This document shows, in pieces, positions 7,449 to 15,632 of a DNA stretch of 64,000 bases. The number at the start of each line of letters is the position of its first letter. Position 1 is the first letter of the stretch. Below the pieces are notes generated by a model. It was not told where the DNA came from. It did no database searches and worked only from the letters and a program-made list of their open reading frames with translations. Where the stretch lies: positions 3,225,001-3,289,000 of the forward strand of contig NZ_CP049866.1 in assembly GCF_011300215.1 (NCBI RefSeq). The letters run 5' to 3'. This DNA comes from Nocardioides piscis. Lineage in GTDB: Bacteria; Actinomycetota; Actinomycetes; Propionibacteriales; Nocardioidaceae. The translations under genes and the position numbers were made by a program.

Positions 7449-8975
7449 ATGACCGACACCATCCCGGCCGCCACCATTCCCGGCGTGCTGCGGGCGGCGG
7501 CAGAGACGTTCGCAGACCGGGTGGCCTACGTCGAGGACGACCAGACCCTGACGTTCAGCGACCTGCTCTCCCGCGTACGCCGAACGGCGGCCGGCTATCG
7601 CGACCTGGGCGTGTCCCCGGGCGACCGGGTCGTGGTCTGGGCTCCGAACAGCATCGACTGGGTCGTCGCCGCACTCGCCGTCTCCTACGCCGGCGGCGCG
7701 CTGGTCCCGGCCAACTCCCGCTACACCGGGCACGAGGTGGCTGACCTCGTCGACCGCACCAGCGCCCGGCTGCTCGTCCTGGCCGACGGGTTCCTCGGGC
7801 GCAGCCAGCGCGAGGAGGTGAGCGCCGCGAGCAGCCTCCCCTCCCTGATCGACACCGTCGACGTCCACGAGCTGCCCGACGCAGAGCCCGGCGACATCGA
7901 CGAGGTGGCGAGCGCCGTACGTCCGGACGACGTGGCGGACATCCTCTTCACCTCGGGCACCACGGGCCAGCCCAAGGGCGCCATGAGTGCCCACCGGCAG
8001 ACCGTCGGCGTCGCCCGTGCCTGGGGCGAGCTCGGCGGGGTGCACGCCGGCGACCGCTACCTGGTCGTCAACCCGTTCTTCCACGCCTTCGGCTACAAGG
8101 TCGGGATCATCACCGGGCTGGTGACCGGAGCCACCCTCTATCCGCTCGCGACCTTCGACGTCGAGCAGGTCGCCGCCCTGGTCGAGTCGGAGCAGATCAC
8201 CGTGCTGCCCGGCGCGCCGGCGATCTTCTCCTCGATCCTGGCTGCCGGGGTGCACACGCGCCACGACCTGTCGTCGATCCGGCTGGCTGTCACCGGCGCA
8301 GCCGTGATCCCGGTCGTCCTGATCGAGCGAATGCGGGCTGCAGCCCCCGACGGCCTCGCGATCGAGCAGGTCGTCACGGCCTTCGGGATGACCGAGGCAG
8401 TGGTCGTCACGATGTGCCGCGGCGACGAGTCCGCGGAGACGGTGGCCACGTCGTGCGGGCGCGCGGTGCCCGGCATGGAGACCCGCATCGACGTGCCGGA
8501 CGGCGCCCCCGAGGGCACGGCCGGCGAGCTGCTGGTCAGGGGCGAGAACGTCATGCTCGGATATCTCGACGACCCTGCCGCCACCGCCGAGGCCATCGAC
8601 GCCGACGGCTGGCTGCACACCGGCGACGTGGGGACGATCGACGCCGATGGCAACCTGCGGATCACCGACCGGCTCAAGGACATGTACATCTCGGGTGGCT
8701 TCAACGTCTATCCGGCAGAGGTCGAGCAGGTCCTGGCCCGGCTCGAGGGGGTCTACGACGTCGCCGTGGTCGGGGTCCCGGACGACCGTCTGGGTGAGGT
8801 GGGCCGCGCCTATGTCGTCGGCTCGGTCACCGAGGACGCGGTGCTCGAGTGCGCGCGCGAGCGGCTCGCGAACTACAAGGTGCCTCGGCAGGTGGAGATC
8901 ATCGAGGCGCTCCCCCGCAACCTCGCCGGCAAGGTGCTGAAGAACGAGCTTCGACCGACCTCCGAGGAGAGCTGA
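7449..8975 (+). CDS. fadD3: HIP-CoA ligase FadD3
   Basis: A 508-residue member of the ANL acyl-CoA synthetase family. FadD3 activates HIP, the C/D-ring propionate left after HsaD, to HIP-CoA, which is also the KstR2 inducer. The P-loop FTSGTTGQPKGA, the FGMTEA motif and the C-terminal NVYPAEVEQVL and GKVLKNELR (with the catalytic lysine) are all present. ATG 7449 is preceded by GGAAGG at 7436-7441. An upstream in-frame ATG at 7374 would run through the operator and is rejected. The fadE31 ATG follows the stop directly. Confidence 0.9.
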   Translation: MTDTIPAATIPGVLRAAAETFADRVAYVEDDQTLTFSDLLSRVRRTAAGYRDLGVSPGDRVVVWAPNSIDWVVAALAVSYAGGALVPANSRYTGHEVADLVDRTSARLLVLADGFLGRSQREEVSAASSLPSLIDTVDVHELPDAEPGDIDEVASAVRPDDVADILFTSGTTGQPKGAMSAHRQTVGVARAWGELGGVHAGDRYLVVNPFFHAFGYKVGIITGLVTGATLYPLATFDVEQVAALVESEQITVLPGAPAIFSSILAAGVHTRHDLSSIRLAVTGAAVIPVVLIERMRAAAPDGLAIEQVVTAFGMTEAVVVTMCRGDESAETVATSCGRAVPGMETRIDVPDGAPEGTAGELLVRGENVMLGYLDDPAATAEAIDADGWLHTGDVGTIDADGNLRITDRLKDMYISGGFNVYPAEVEQVLARLEGVYDVAVVGVPDDRLGEVGRAYVVGSVTEDAVLECARERLANYKVPRQVEIIEALPRNLAGKVLKNELRPTSEES

Positions 8976-10121
8976 ATGGATCTGGACCTGACCGAGTCGG
9001 AGCTCGCCTTCCAGGCCGAGGCGCGCGAGTGGCTCGCGGCCAACGTGCCGGCGAGCCCGCTGGCGTCGATGGACACCGCGGAGGGCTTCGTGGCCCACCA
9101 GGCGTGGGAGAAGAAGCTCTTCGACGCCCGCTGGGCCGTCGTCTCGTGGCCCGAGGAGTTCGGTGGGCGGGGGGCGAACCTCGTGGAGTGGGTGATCTTC
9201 GAGGAGGAGTACTACCGCGCCGGCGCACCCGGGCGGGTCTCCCAGAACGGGATCTTCCTGCTCGCGCCGATCATCTTCGACCACGGCACCCCGGACCAGC
9301 AGCAGCGCTACCTGCCGACCATGGCGAGCGGCGAGCAGATCTGGGCCCAGGCCTGGTCGGAACCCGAGGCAGGCTCCGACCTCGCGTCGCTGAAGTCCAC
9401 GGCGACCCGGGTCGAGGGCGGCTGGCGGCTGAACGGCCAGAAGACCTGGTCCTCACGTGCGGCCCTCGCCCACTGGGGGTTCGGGCTGTTCCGCTCCGAC
9501 CCCGAGGCGTCACGGCACGCGGGGCTGACCTACTTCTGCTTCCCCCTCGACAGCGACGGCATCACCGTGCGACCGATCCCCCAGCTCGACGGCGAGTCAG
9601 GGTTCGCCGAGATCTTCTTCGACGACGTCTTCGTCGCCGACGCCGACGTGCTCGGCGCCCCCGGCGACGGCTGGCGGGTCGCGATGTCGACCGCGGGCAA
9701 CGAACGCGGGCTCTCGCTGCGCTCCCCCGGCCGCTTCTGCGCCGCAGCCGACCGGCTCGTCGACCTCTTCGCGAGCGCGGGCAGCGAACCGGAACGCGCC
9801 TCGGCCGCCGACGCGGTGGCCGACGCCTGGATCAAGGCCCAGGCCTACCGCCTCTACACGTGGGGCACCGTCACCCGCCTCGCGGCCGGTGGCGACATGG
9901 GGACGGCCGGCTCGGTCAACAAGGTGTTCTGGTCCGAGCTCGACGTCGCCCTCCACGAGACCGCCCTCGACCTCCTGGGCCCCGAGGCGGAGGTCGAGTC
10001 GCCCTGGACCGACGGCTACGTCTTCTCGCTGTCCGGTCCGATCTATGCAGGCACCAACGAGATCCAGCGCAACATCGTGGCCGAGCGCATCCTCGGCCTG
10101 CCGAAGGAGCCGCGACGATGA
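8976..10121 (+). CDS. fadE31: Acyl-CoA dehydrogenase FadE31
   Basis: A 381-residue acyl-CoA dehydrogenase of the KstR2 regulon. It matches the FadE31 type in WAQAWSEPEAGSDLASLKST, LNGQKTWSSRA, the GNERGLSLRSPGRF stretch and the C-terminal YAGTNEIQRNIVAERILGLP. FadE31-FadE33 are proposed to dehydrogenate the linear acyl-CoAs left after ring opening. The gene directly follows fadD3 and overlaps fadE32 by 4 nt (ATGA), so the three dehydrogenases are translated as a set. The exact substrate is not settled for the family. Confidence 0.88.
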   Translation: MDLDLTESELAFQAEAREWLAANVPASPLASMDTAEGFVAHQAWEKKLFDARWAVVSWPEEFGGRGANLVEWVIFEEEYYRAGAPGRVSQNGIFLLAPIIFDHGTPDQQQRYLPTMASGEQIWAQAWSEPEAGSDLASLKSTATRVEGGWRLNGQKTWSSRAALAHWGFGLFRSDPEASRHAGLTYFCFPLDSDGITVRPIPQLDGESGFAEIFFDDVFVADADVLGAPGDGWRVAMSTAGNERGLSLRSPGRFCAAADRLVDLFASAGSEPERASAADAVADAWIKAQAYRLYTWGTVTRLAAGGDMGTAGSVNKVFWSELDVALHETALDLLGPEAEVESPWTDGYVFSLSGPIYAGTNEIQRNIVAERILGLPKEPRR

Positions 10122-11065
10122 GGTTCACCCACACCGGGGAGCAGGCCGACTTCGCCCGCACCCTCGAGAAGCTGCTGGCCGGTGCCGACACGGTCGCCGC
10201 TGCCCGCGCCTGGGCCGAGGGTGACAGCGCTCCAGGCCTCGGCCTGTGGCACACCCTGGCTGAGCAAGGGGTGCACGCGCTGCTGGTGCCCGAGGAGTTC
10301 GACGGCATGGGCGCCACCCCGGTCGAGCTGGTCATCGCGATGGAGGCGATCGGCCGGCACGCCGTCCCCGGGCCGTATGTCGAGTCGGCCGCCTTCCTGT
10401 CCCAGGTCCTCACCGGCGAGCAGCTCAGCGGGCTCGCGGCCGGCACGGTCGCGACCGTGGCGGTGCCGCCCCACACGCCGTACGCCCTCGACGGGGACGT
10501 GGCCGAGGAGGCCTATCTCGTCGACGGTGAGTCGCTCTCGACCGCCGGCGTCGGCGAGGTGAGGACCTCGATCGACCCGTCTCGCAGGCTCGTCTCGGTG
10601 ACCGCCGCGGAGGCGGTCGGCGAGCTCGAACGCGCGAAGCTCCGCAACGCGTTCGACCTGGCCGCGCTGGCGACCGCAGCCCAGCTGCTCGGCGCCGGCG
10701 AGCGGATCCTCGCCGACTCGGTGACCTATGTGAAGCAGCGCAAGCAGTTCGGCCGCGAGATCGGGTCCTATCAGGCGATCAAGCACCAGCTCGCCGACGT
10801 GCGGATCGCGCTCGACTTCGTCCGTCCGCTGGTCGACGGCGCCGCCGTGGCGCCGACCTCGCGTGACTGCTCGGCGGCCAAGGTCGCGGCCGCCGATGCG
10901 GCCTACCGCGCGTCCCGCGTGGGGCTGCAGGTGCACGGCGCCATCGGATACACCGCCGAGTTCGACCTCTCGCTGTGGCTGCTCAAGGTGCGCGCGCTCG
11001 TCAGCGCCTGGGGGACGCCGGCCTTCCACCGCGCCCGGGTGCTCGAGTCGCTGGTGAGCCGATGA
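10118..11065 (+). CDS. fadE32: Acyl-CoA dehydrogenase FadE32
   Basis: A 315-residue short acyl-CoA dehydrogenase-like subunit. The central region has QRKQFGREIGSYQAIKHQLA and the C terminus has VHGAIGYTAEFDLSLWLLK. The length is below that of a complete acyl-CoA dehydrogenase (about 380), as in mycobacterial FadE32, which is thought to work with a partner. ATG 10118 overlaps the fadE31 stop. A much longer in-frame reading from 8849 is only the shadow of fadD3 and fadE31. It overlaps fadE33 by 4 nt, so stoichiometric production with FadE33 is likely. Confidence 0.85.
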   Translation: MRFTHTGEQADFARTLEKLLAGADTVAAARAWAEGDSAPGLGLWHTLAEQGVHALLVPEEFDGMGATPVELVIAMEAIGRHAVPGPYVESAAFLSQVLTGEQLSGLAAGTVATVAVPPHTPYALDGDVAEEAYLVDGESLSTAGVGEVRTSIDPSRRLVSVTAAEAVGELERAKLRNAFDLAALATAAQLLGAGERILADSVTYVKQRKQFGREIGSYQAIKHQLADVRIALDFVRPLVDGAAVAPTSRDCSAAKVAAADAAYRASRVGLQVHGAIGYTAEFDLSLWLLKVRALVSAWGTPAFHRARVLESLVSR

Positions 11066-11997
11066 GGCGCACCGAGGAGCAGGCCGAGCTGGCCGGCATC
11101 GTCCGCTCACTGCTCGACAAGCGCGCCGACTCCGGAGCAGTCCGGGCGTCGATGGCGTCAGCCGCCGGCTTCGACGAGTCGCTGTGGCAGACCCTGTGCG
11201 AGCAGATCGGGGTCGCGGCGCTCGCCGTCCCGGAGGAGCAGGGCGGCGCCGGGTTCACCCTGGCCGAGACGGCTGTCGTGCTGGAGGAGCTCGGGCGGTC
11301 GCTGGCGCCCACTCCCCTCCTGCCCACCGCGCTGGCGGCAGCAGCACTCGTGGCCGACGGCGACCCCGCAGGCCTCCTGGCCCGCATCGCCGCCGGTGAG
11401 ATCGCCACGATCGCCACCCCCGAGCACGTGCTCTTCGGCGCGCAGGCCGCGATCGTCCTGGCGTATGTCGATGGCCGGCTCGTCCAGCTCGACGAGTCGC
11501 CCATCGGCATACCCGCCATGGATCCGACCACCCAGCTGGCCACGATTGGTGCCGACGTCGACCCGCTGCCCGACCACGTCCGCGACGTCGCCCTGGTGCT
11601 GACCGCGGCGATGCAGGTGGGCGGGATGCAGCGGGCGCTCGACGACACGGTCGCCTACAGCCGCGAGCGGGTGCAGTTCGGTCGCCCGATCGGGTCGTTC
11701 CAGGCACTCAAGCACCGGATGGCCGACATGCTCACCCGGCTCGAGCTGTCCCGGTCGGCGATGTTGCACGCCCTCGAGGGGCTCGTCGAGGGGGCAGCCG
11801 ACGCCCCCGACCGGGCGGCCGTCGCGGCAGCCTGTTGCTCGGATGCCTTCGCGGACCTCGCCGGCGAGATGATCCAGCTGCACGGCGGTATCGCGATCAC
11901 CTGGGAGCACGACGCCCACCTGGTGTTCAAGCGGGCCCATGCCCTCGGCGCGCTCTGGGGCCGACCGCACGAGCACCGCGCCAGGCTCGCGCTCTGA
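11062..11997 (+). CDS. fadE33: Acyl-CoA dehydrogenase FadE33
   Basis: A 311-residue acyl-CoA dehydrogenase-like subunit, last gene of the fadD3 operon. Landmarks are AALAVPEEQGGAGFTLAE near residue 54, ERVQFGRPIGSFQALKHRMAD-type residues 203 onward, and QLHGGIAITWEHDAHLVFKR near the C terminus. Like FadE32 it is shorter than a complete enzyme and probably forms a heteromeric dehydrogenase with it. The order matches Rv3562-Rv3564. A strong hairpin at 12025-12071 follows the stop. Confidence 0.85.
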   Translation: MRRTEEQAELAGIVRSLLDKRADSGAVRASMASAAGFDESLWQTLCEQIGVAALAVPEEQGGAGFTLAETAVVLEELGRSLAPTPLLPTALAAAALVADGDPAGLLARIAAGEIATIATPEHVLFGAQAAIVLAYVDGRLVQLDESPIGIPAMDPTTQLATIGADVDPLPDHVRDVALVLTAAMQVGGMQRALDDTVAYSRERVQFGRPIGSFQALKHRMADMLTRLELSRSAMLHALEGLVEGAADAPDRAAVAAACCSDAFADLAGEMIQLHGGIAITWEHDAHLVFKRAHALGALWGRPHEHRARLAL

Positions 11998-12024
11998 CCC
12001 GGAGCCACCGCGCACTGTGCAGCC

Positions 12025-12071
12025 GGTCGTGGGCGGTTGCCGTCAACAGATGACTGCAACCGCCCACGACC
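12025..12071. terminator. Large hairpin between convergent genes, probable bidirectional terminator
   Basis: Arms 12025-12040 (GGTCGTGGGCGGTTGC) and 12056-12071 are a perfect 16-bp inverted repeat. Inside the 15-nt loop, GTCA (12042-12045) and TGAC (12051-12054) can pair as well. It lies between fadE33 (+) and the metalloprotease (-). No T-run follows, which is common for actinobacterial terminators. Confidence 0.7.
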
Positions 12072-12096
12072 AGGGTTGGGACGCGGCAGGCGTGCG

Positions 12097-13056
12097 TCAG
12101 CCGTTGCCACCGGCGCGGTATTCGACCCACCCGTCGCTCATGCGTGCGGACTGTCCCGGCGTGAACATGTTCATGCACGAGTCCTGGGTGTAGTCCATGA
12201 AGTTGTGGATCGGGTCGAGACCGGGCAGCCGCTCGCACGAGTCCGCACCGATCGGGCAGTCGAACTGCGGATAGGCCTCGGCCGGGGTGTCGGCCACGCC
12301 GTCACCCTGGGTGGAACAGCCCCCGTCGAAGGTGTGCTCGAGCATCAGCCAGTGACCGACCTCGTGCGTCAGCGTGTCACCGAGGGCGTACTTGCCGGCG
12401 GTGCCGCCGGGCATCGACTCGTCGAGGATGACCACGCCGTCCTTCACCGCGCCCGACCCGCCGTTGTACGTCTGCCCGAAGTAGGCCCAGCCGAGAAGTC
12501 CACCACCGATGTCGGCGGCATAGATGTTGAGGGTCTCCGAGTCGCCCTCGTGCAGCGCCGACTTCATGTCCATCTCCACCCGACCGGGCGTGACCGTGGC
12601 CCACTCGGAGTCGACCGTCCACGTGGTCTTGGCCAGGTCGAAGCGGAAGGGGGTGTCCGCAGCGCCCGCGCCGGTCACACCGGCGAAGGAGTCGTTGAGC
12701 ACCGTCATCTGGTCCTCGACCATCCCGCTCAGGCGACGCTGCTCGCGCCGGGTGAGGGTGTCGGCCGAGATCACGTGGAAGATCGTCTCGACCGTGACCG
12801 AGCCGGCGGGCAGCTGGGCTGCATCGGCGAGCTGCGCGAACTCGGCTTCCTTCCCGGCGGGATAGAGCGCCGGCTCGTCGGCACCAGTGCCCTTCTTGAC
12901 CCTCGCCCCGGACGAGTCGTCGGCACACGCCTCGACCCCGTCGGAGACGACGGTCGCGGCCACCGGGGTGACGGCCAGCATGAGCGGCGAGAGGGCCAGG
13001 AGGCCGGCAACGGCTGCGGTTCGCGCAAGGACCGTGCGGTTGGAACGGGAACGCAT
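12097..13056 (-). CDS. Secreted zinc metalloprotease (pappalysin/M43-like)
   Basis: A 319-residue exported protein. A signal peptide with a hydrophobic core (GLLALSPLMLAVTPVAA) spans about residues 16-34. The zinc site is HEVGHWLMLEH, the H-E-x-x-H-x-x-x-x-x-H form in which the usual glycine is leucine. A Met-turn region, NFMDYTQDSCMNMF, lies near the C terminus. Both features are typical of M43 proteases. An AAGGGA ribosome binding site precedes ATG 13056. It separates the fadE33 and hsaB ends and has no evident role in steroid use. The target is unknown. Confidence 0.82.
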   Translation of the reverse strand: MRSRSNRTVLARTAAVAGLLALSPLMLAVTPVAATVVSDGVEACADDSSGARVKKGTGADEPALYPAGKEAEFAQLADAAQLPAGSVTVETIFHVISADTLTRREQRRLSGMVEDQMTVLNDSFAGVTGAGAADTPFRFDLAKTTWTVDSEWATVTPGRVEMDMKSALHEGDSETLNIYAADIGGGLLGWAYFGQTYNGGSGAVKDGVVILDESMPGGTAGKYALGDTLTHEVGHWLMLEHTFDGGCSTQGDGVADTPAEAYPQFDCPIGADSCERLPGLDPIHNFMDYTQDSCMNMFTPGQSARMSDGWVEYRAGGNG

Positions 13057-13125
13057 GGTGGGGATCCCTTCGGTTGCTGAGTGGTGCAGACAACCTAGGC
13101 CGGGAACCGATATTTGGGAACGACC

Positions 13126-13758
13126 TCAGGCGGTCGTTCGATATGCGCCGCGGTAGTAGAGCAGCGGCTCCTCCGCCTCGTCCACGGCGAGGTCGACGAC
13201 CTTGCCGATGACGAGGTAGTGGTCGCCGGCCTCGTGCACCGCGAAGACGGTGCAGTCGACGTGGCCGACGGTCCCGGCCAGCCTCGGCGAGCCGGTGCCG
13301 GCCGACGGCTCCCACTCGATCCCGTCGAACTTGTCGTCCGCGCGAGAGGCGAACTGGTTGGAGATCGCCTCCTGGCCCCGGCCCAGGAAGTTGACGCAGA
13401 AGGTGCCGGCCCGCTGGATGGAACCGAACGCGCGGGACTGCTTGGTCGGCAGGAACGCCACCAGGGGCGGGTCGAGGGAGACGCTCGTGAACGACTGGCA
13501 GGTCATGCCCGTCGGGATCCCGCCGCTGACCGTGGTCACGACGGTGACGCCGGAGGCATAGCGACCCAGCACGTCACGGAAGAGCCGCGCCTGGGCCTGA
13601 GCCTCCTCGCTGTCGACCTCGATCGTCTCGCCGGGGCGCCACTCGAAGTCGTGGGGGAAGCTGCCGAGGAACGAGTCGATCAGCTCCCGAGGCGGCCAGG
13701 ACGCGCGGGCATCCTCGACCATGCCGGCGGGAATGCCCTCAGGCGTCTCGGATGTCAC
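13126..13758 (-). CDS. hsaB: Flavin reductase HsaB, partner of HsaA
   Basis: A 210-residue flavin reductase that supplies reduced flavin to the HsaA monooxygenase. The core fits the family: YASGVTVVTTV, GMTCQSFTSVSLDPPLVAFLP (split here as TCQSF and DPPLV), and a C-terminal YYRGAY. The start is taken as GTG 13758, which gives about 50 residues before the conserved core; ATG 13722 would shorten this. Mycobacterial HsaB has almost no such extension, so the true N terminus is uncertain. It is last in the hsaA-hsaD-hsaC-hsaB operon, 23 bp after hsaC. Confidence 0.85.
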   Translation of the reverse strand: MTSETPEGIPAGMVEDARASWPPRELIDSFLGSFPHDFEWRPGETIEVDSEEAQAQARLFRDVLGRYASGVTVVTTVSGGIPTGMTCQSFTSVSLDPPLVAFLPTKQSRAFGSIQRAGTFCVNFLGRGQEAISNQFASRADDKFDGIEWEPSAGTGSPRLAGTVGHVDCTVFAVHEAGDHYLVIGKVVDLAVDEAEEPLLYYRGAYRTTA

Positions 13759-13781
13759 CGTGTCAGTCTCCCCCACTCGAC

Positions 13782-14672
13782 TCAGCCACCGAAGACGTGG
13801 CCCCAGTAGGACACCGCGGTGCTCTCGCGGGCGACCCAACGGGAGTCGTCGACCTGCAGTCCTTCTGTGCCGAACTCGATGTCGAAGCCGGCCGGGCTCT
13901 TGACGTAGAAGGAGACCATCTCGTCGTTCATGTGGCGGCCCAGCGTGGCCGACAGCGGCGCCTTGTGCTTGCGCACCCGCTCCAGGGCACGACCCACGTC
14001 GTCGAGCTTGTCGACCTCGAGCATGATGTGGACGCACTTGGAGGGGTTGGGCATCGGCAGGAACGCCAGCGAGTGGTGCCGGGGATTGACTCCGAGGAAC
14101 CGCAACCACACCTTGGAGCCCGGCTCCTTGCCGACGAACTCACCGGGCATCGACATCGAGTCGCGCAGCCGGAAGCCGAGCACGTCGCGATAGAACCGCA
14201 GCGCCTCGACGTCGTCGCTGACCGGGACCACGATGTGGCCCATTCCCTGGTCGCCCGTGACGAACTTGGCCGCATAGGGCGTCACGACCGGACGGGACTC
14301 GTAGGTGATCCCGTGGAAGAGCTCGAAGACGTTGTCGAACGGGTCGCTGAAGCGCACCAGCTCCTGCACCCTGCGCTCGGCCAGCTCCTCGGAGGTTCCC
14401 TCCTCGAACGCCACGCCGGCCTTCTGCAGGTGCTCGCGCGCGTCCTGCAGCGCCGCGTGGTCGGCCAACTCCCAGCCCGTGGCCGAGAGCTGGTCGACGT
14501 CGCTGGGGACGACGACCAGCCGGGCCGAGACCTCGTCGATGCGGTAGTAGAGGTTGTCCGGGTCGGGACCACGGCCGACGGCGAGCCCGAGGACCTTCTC
14601 GGCGAAGGTCCGCCAGGCGTCCAGGTCGGTGCTGGCCACGCGGACGTAGCCCATGGACTTGATGTCGATCAT
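13782..14672 (-). CDS. hsaC: Extradiol dioxygenase HsaC (3,4-DHSA dioxygenase)
   Basis: A 296-residue two-domain type I extradiol dioxygenase. HsaC opens the aromatised A ring of 3,4-DHSA by meta cleavage. The iron ligands are His146 (GMGHIVVP), His215 (CVHIMLEV) and Glu266 (FDIEFGTE), all intact and within one residue of the mycobacterial enzyme. The stretch FYRDVLGFRLRDSM and the end ARESTAVSYWGH are family hallmarks. ATG 14672 overlaps the hsaD stop by 4 nt, so the two are translationally coupled. Confidence 0.95.
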   Translation of the reverse strand: MIDIKSMGYVRVASTDLDAWRTFAEKVLGLAVGRGPDPDNLYYRIDEVSARLVVVPSDVDQLSATGWELADHAALQDAREHLQKAGVAFEEGTSEELAERRVQELVRFSDPFDNVFELFHGITYESRPVVTPYAAKFVTGDQGMGHIVVPVSDDVEALRFYRDVLGFRLRDSMSMPGEFVGKEPGSKVWLRFLGVNPRHHSLAFLPMPNPSKCVHIMLEVDKLDDVGRALERVRKHKAPLSATLGRHMNDEMVSFYVKSPAGFDIEFGTEGLQVDDSRWVARESTAVSYWGHVFGG

Positions 14673-15631
14673 GCCTTCGGCCTTTCGGAGTCTGATTGAC
14701 CGCTCGGTCGCTCGCTCGTGCCTCGTTCGGCTCGGTCGCGCTCGACGTGCCTGTTCAAGAAGCTGATCGCGACCTCGCGGAACTCGTCAGCGGCTTCGAT
14801 CTGCGCCCAGTGCCCACAGTTGGGGAACACATGCAGCTGCGCCGTCGGAATCAGCTTCAGGGCGAGGATCGCGCCGTCGAGAGGGTTGACCCGGTCCTCG
14901 CGACCCCAGGTGAGGAGCGTGTGCTGGCGCAGCCGGTGCGCCTCGCGCCACAACATCCCGTCCTCGGCCGTCTCGGGGTTCCAGAACGACATCCCCATCG
15001 AGCGCATCGCGTCCTCGGCGCCGGGAGCCGTGGCATCGGCGAACCGTTCCTCCACGAGCTCGTCGGTGACCAGGTCCTGGTTGACCACCATCGTGGAGAT
15101 GAAGGCCTTGAGGGACTCGCGGGTCGGGTCGGCCCCGAATTCCATCAGACGCTGCACACCCTCGGTGGGGTCGGCGTGGAAGAGGTTGAGTGACAGCCCG
15201 CCCGGCCCCATCAGCACCAGCCGCGTGACCCGCTTGGGGTGCAGGAGGGCCAGCCGCATCGCCGTACCGCCGCCGAGGCTGTTGCCCAGGACGTGGAACC
15301 GGTCGATCCCGAGGTGGTCGAGCACGCCGATGACGTGGTCGGCCGCGTGGCGGTAGTAGTTGCCGACGACCGCGGGCTTGCCGGAGGCGCCGAAGCCGGG
15401 CTGGTCGATGAGGATGGTGCGGTAGTGCTCGGCGAATCCCGGCAGGGCCGAGCCGAAGTTGGACCACGACGAGGCGCCGGGGCCGCCGCCGTGGAGCATC
15501 ACCAGGGGCACCCTGCCCTCGACGCCCGACGCCGAGGCGCCCGGACCGAGCTCGTAGAAGGCGATGTCGGTGCCGTTGACCGCGACGGTCTGCTGGAGGT
15601 CTTCCCTGACGAGCTGCGCAGAGGTGCTCAA
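14669..15631 (-). CDS. hsaD: Meta-cleavage product hydrolase HsaD
   Basis: A 320-residue alpha/beta hydrolase that splits the C-C bond of DSHA into HIP (the C/D rings) and a C6 dienoate. Ser118 is the nucleophile in GNSLGGG. An aspartate in GREDRVNPLD and a histidine in NCGHWAQIE complete the triad. The oxyanion loop is HGGGPGASSW. The start is TTG 15631, 1 nt after the hsaA stop; no ATG or GTG start fits the family N terminus. The last 25 residues are a charged tail rich in Arg, Glu and Ser that is not part of the fold. Confidence 0.93.
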   Translation of the reverse strand: MSTSAQLVREDLQQTVAVNGTDIAFYELGPGASASGVEGRVPLVMLHGGGPGASSWSNFGSALPGFAEHYRTILIDQPGFGASGKPAVVGNYYRHAADHVIGVLDHLGIDRFHVLGNSLGGGTAMRLALLHPKRVTRLVLMGPGGLSLNLFHADPTEGVQRLMEFGADPTRESLKAFISTMVVNQDLVTDELVEERFADATAPGAEDAMRSMGMSFWNPETAEDGMLWREAHRLRQHTLLTWGREDRVNPLDGAILALKLIPTAQLHVFPNCGHWAQIEAADEFREVAISFLNRHVERDRAERGTSERPSGQSDSERPKA

Positions 15632-15632
15632 C

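Noticed and set aside
8849..11065. A 738-codon fusion reading into FadE32
   Set aside because: The first 420 codons are a frame-shifted shadow of fadD3 and fadE31. FadE32 begins at ATG 10118 with an ATGA joint.
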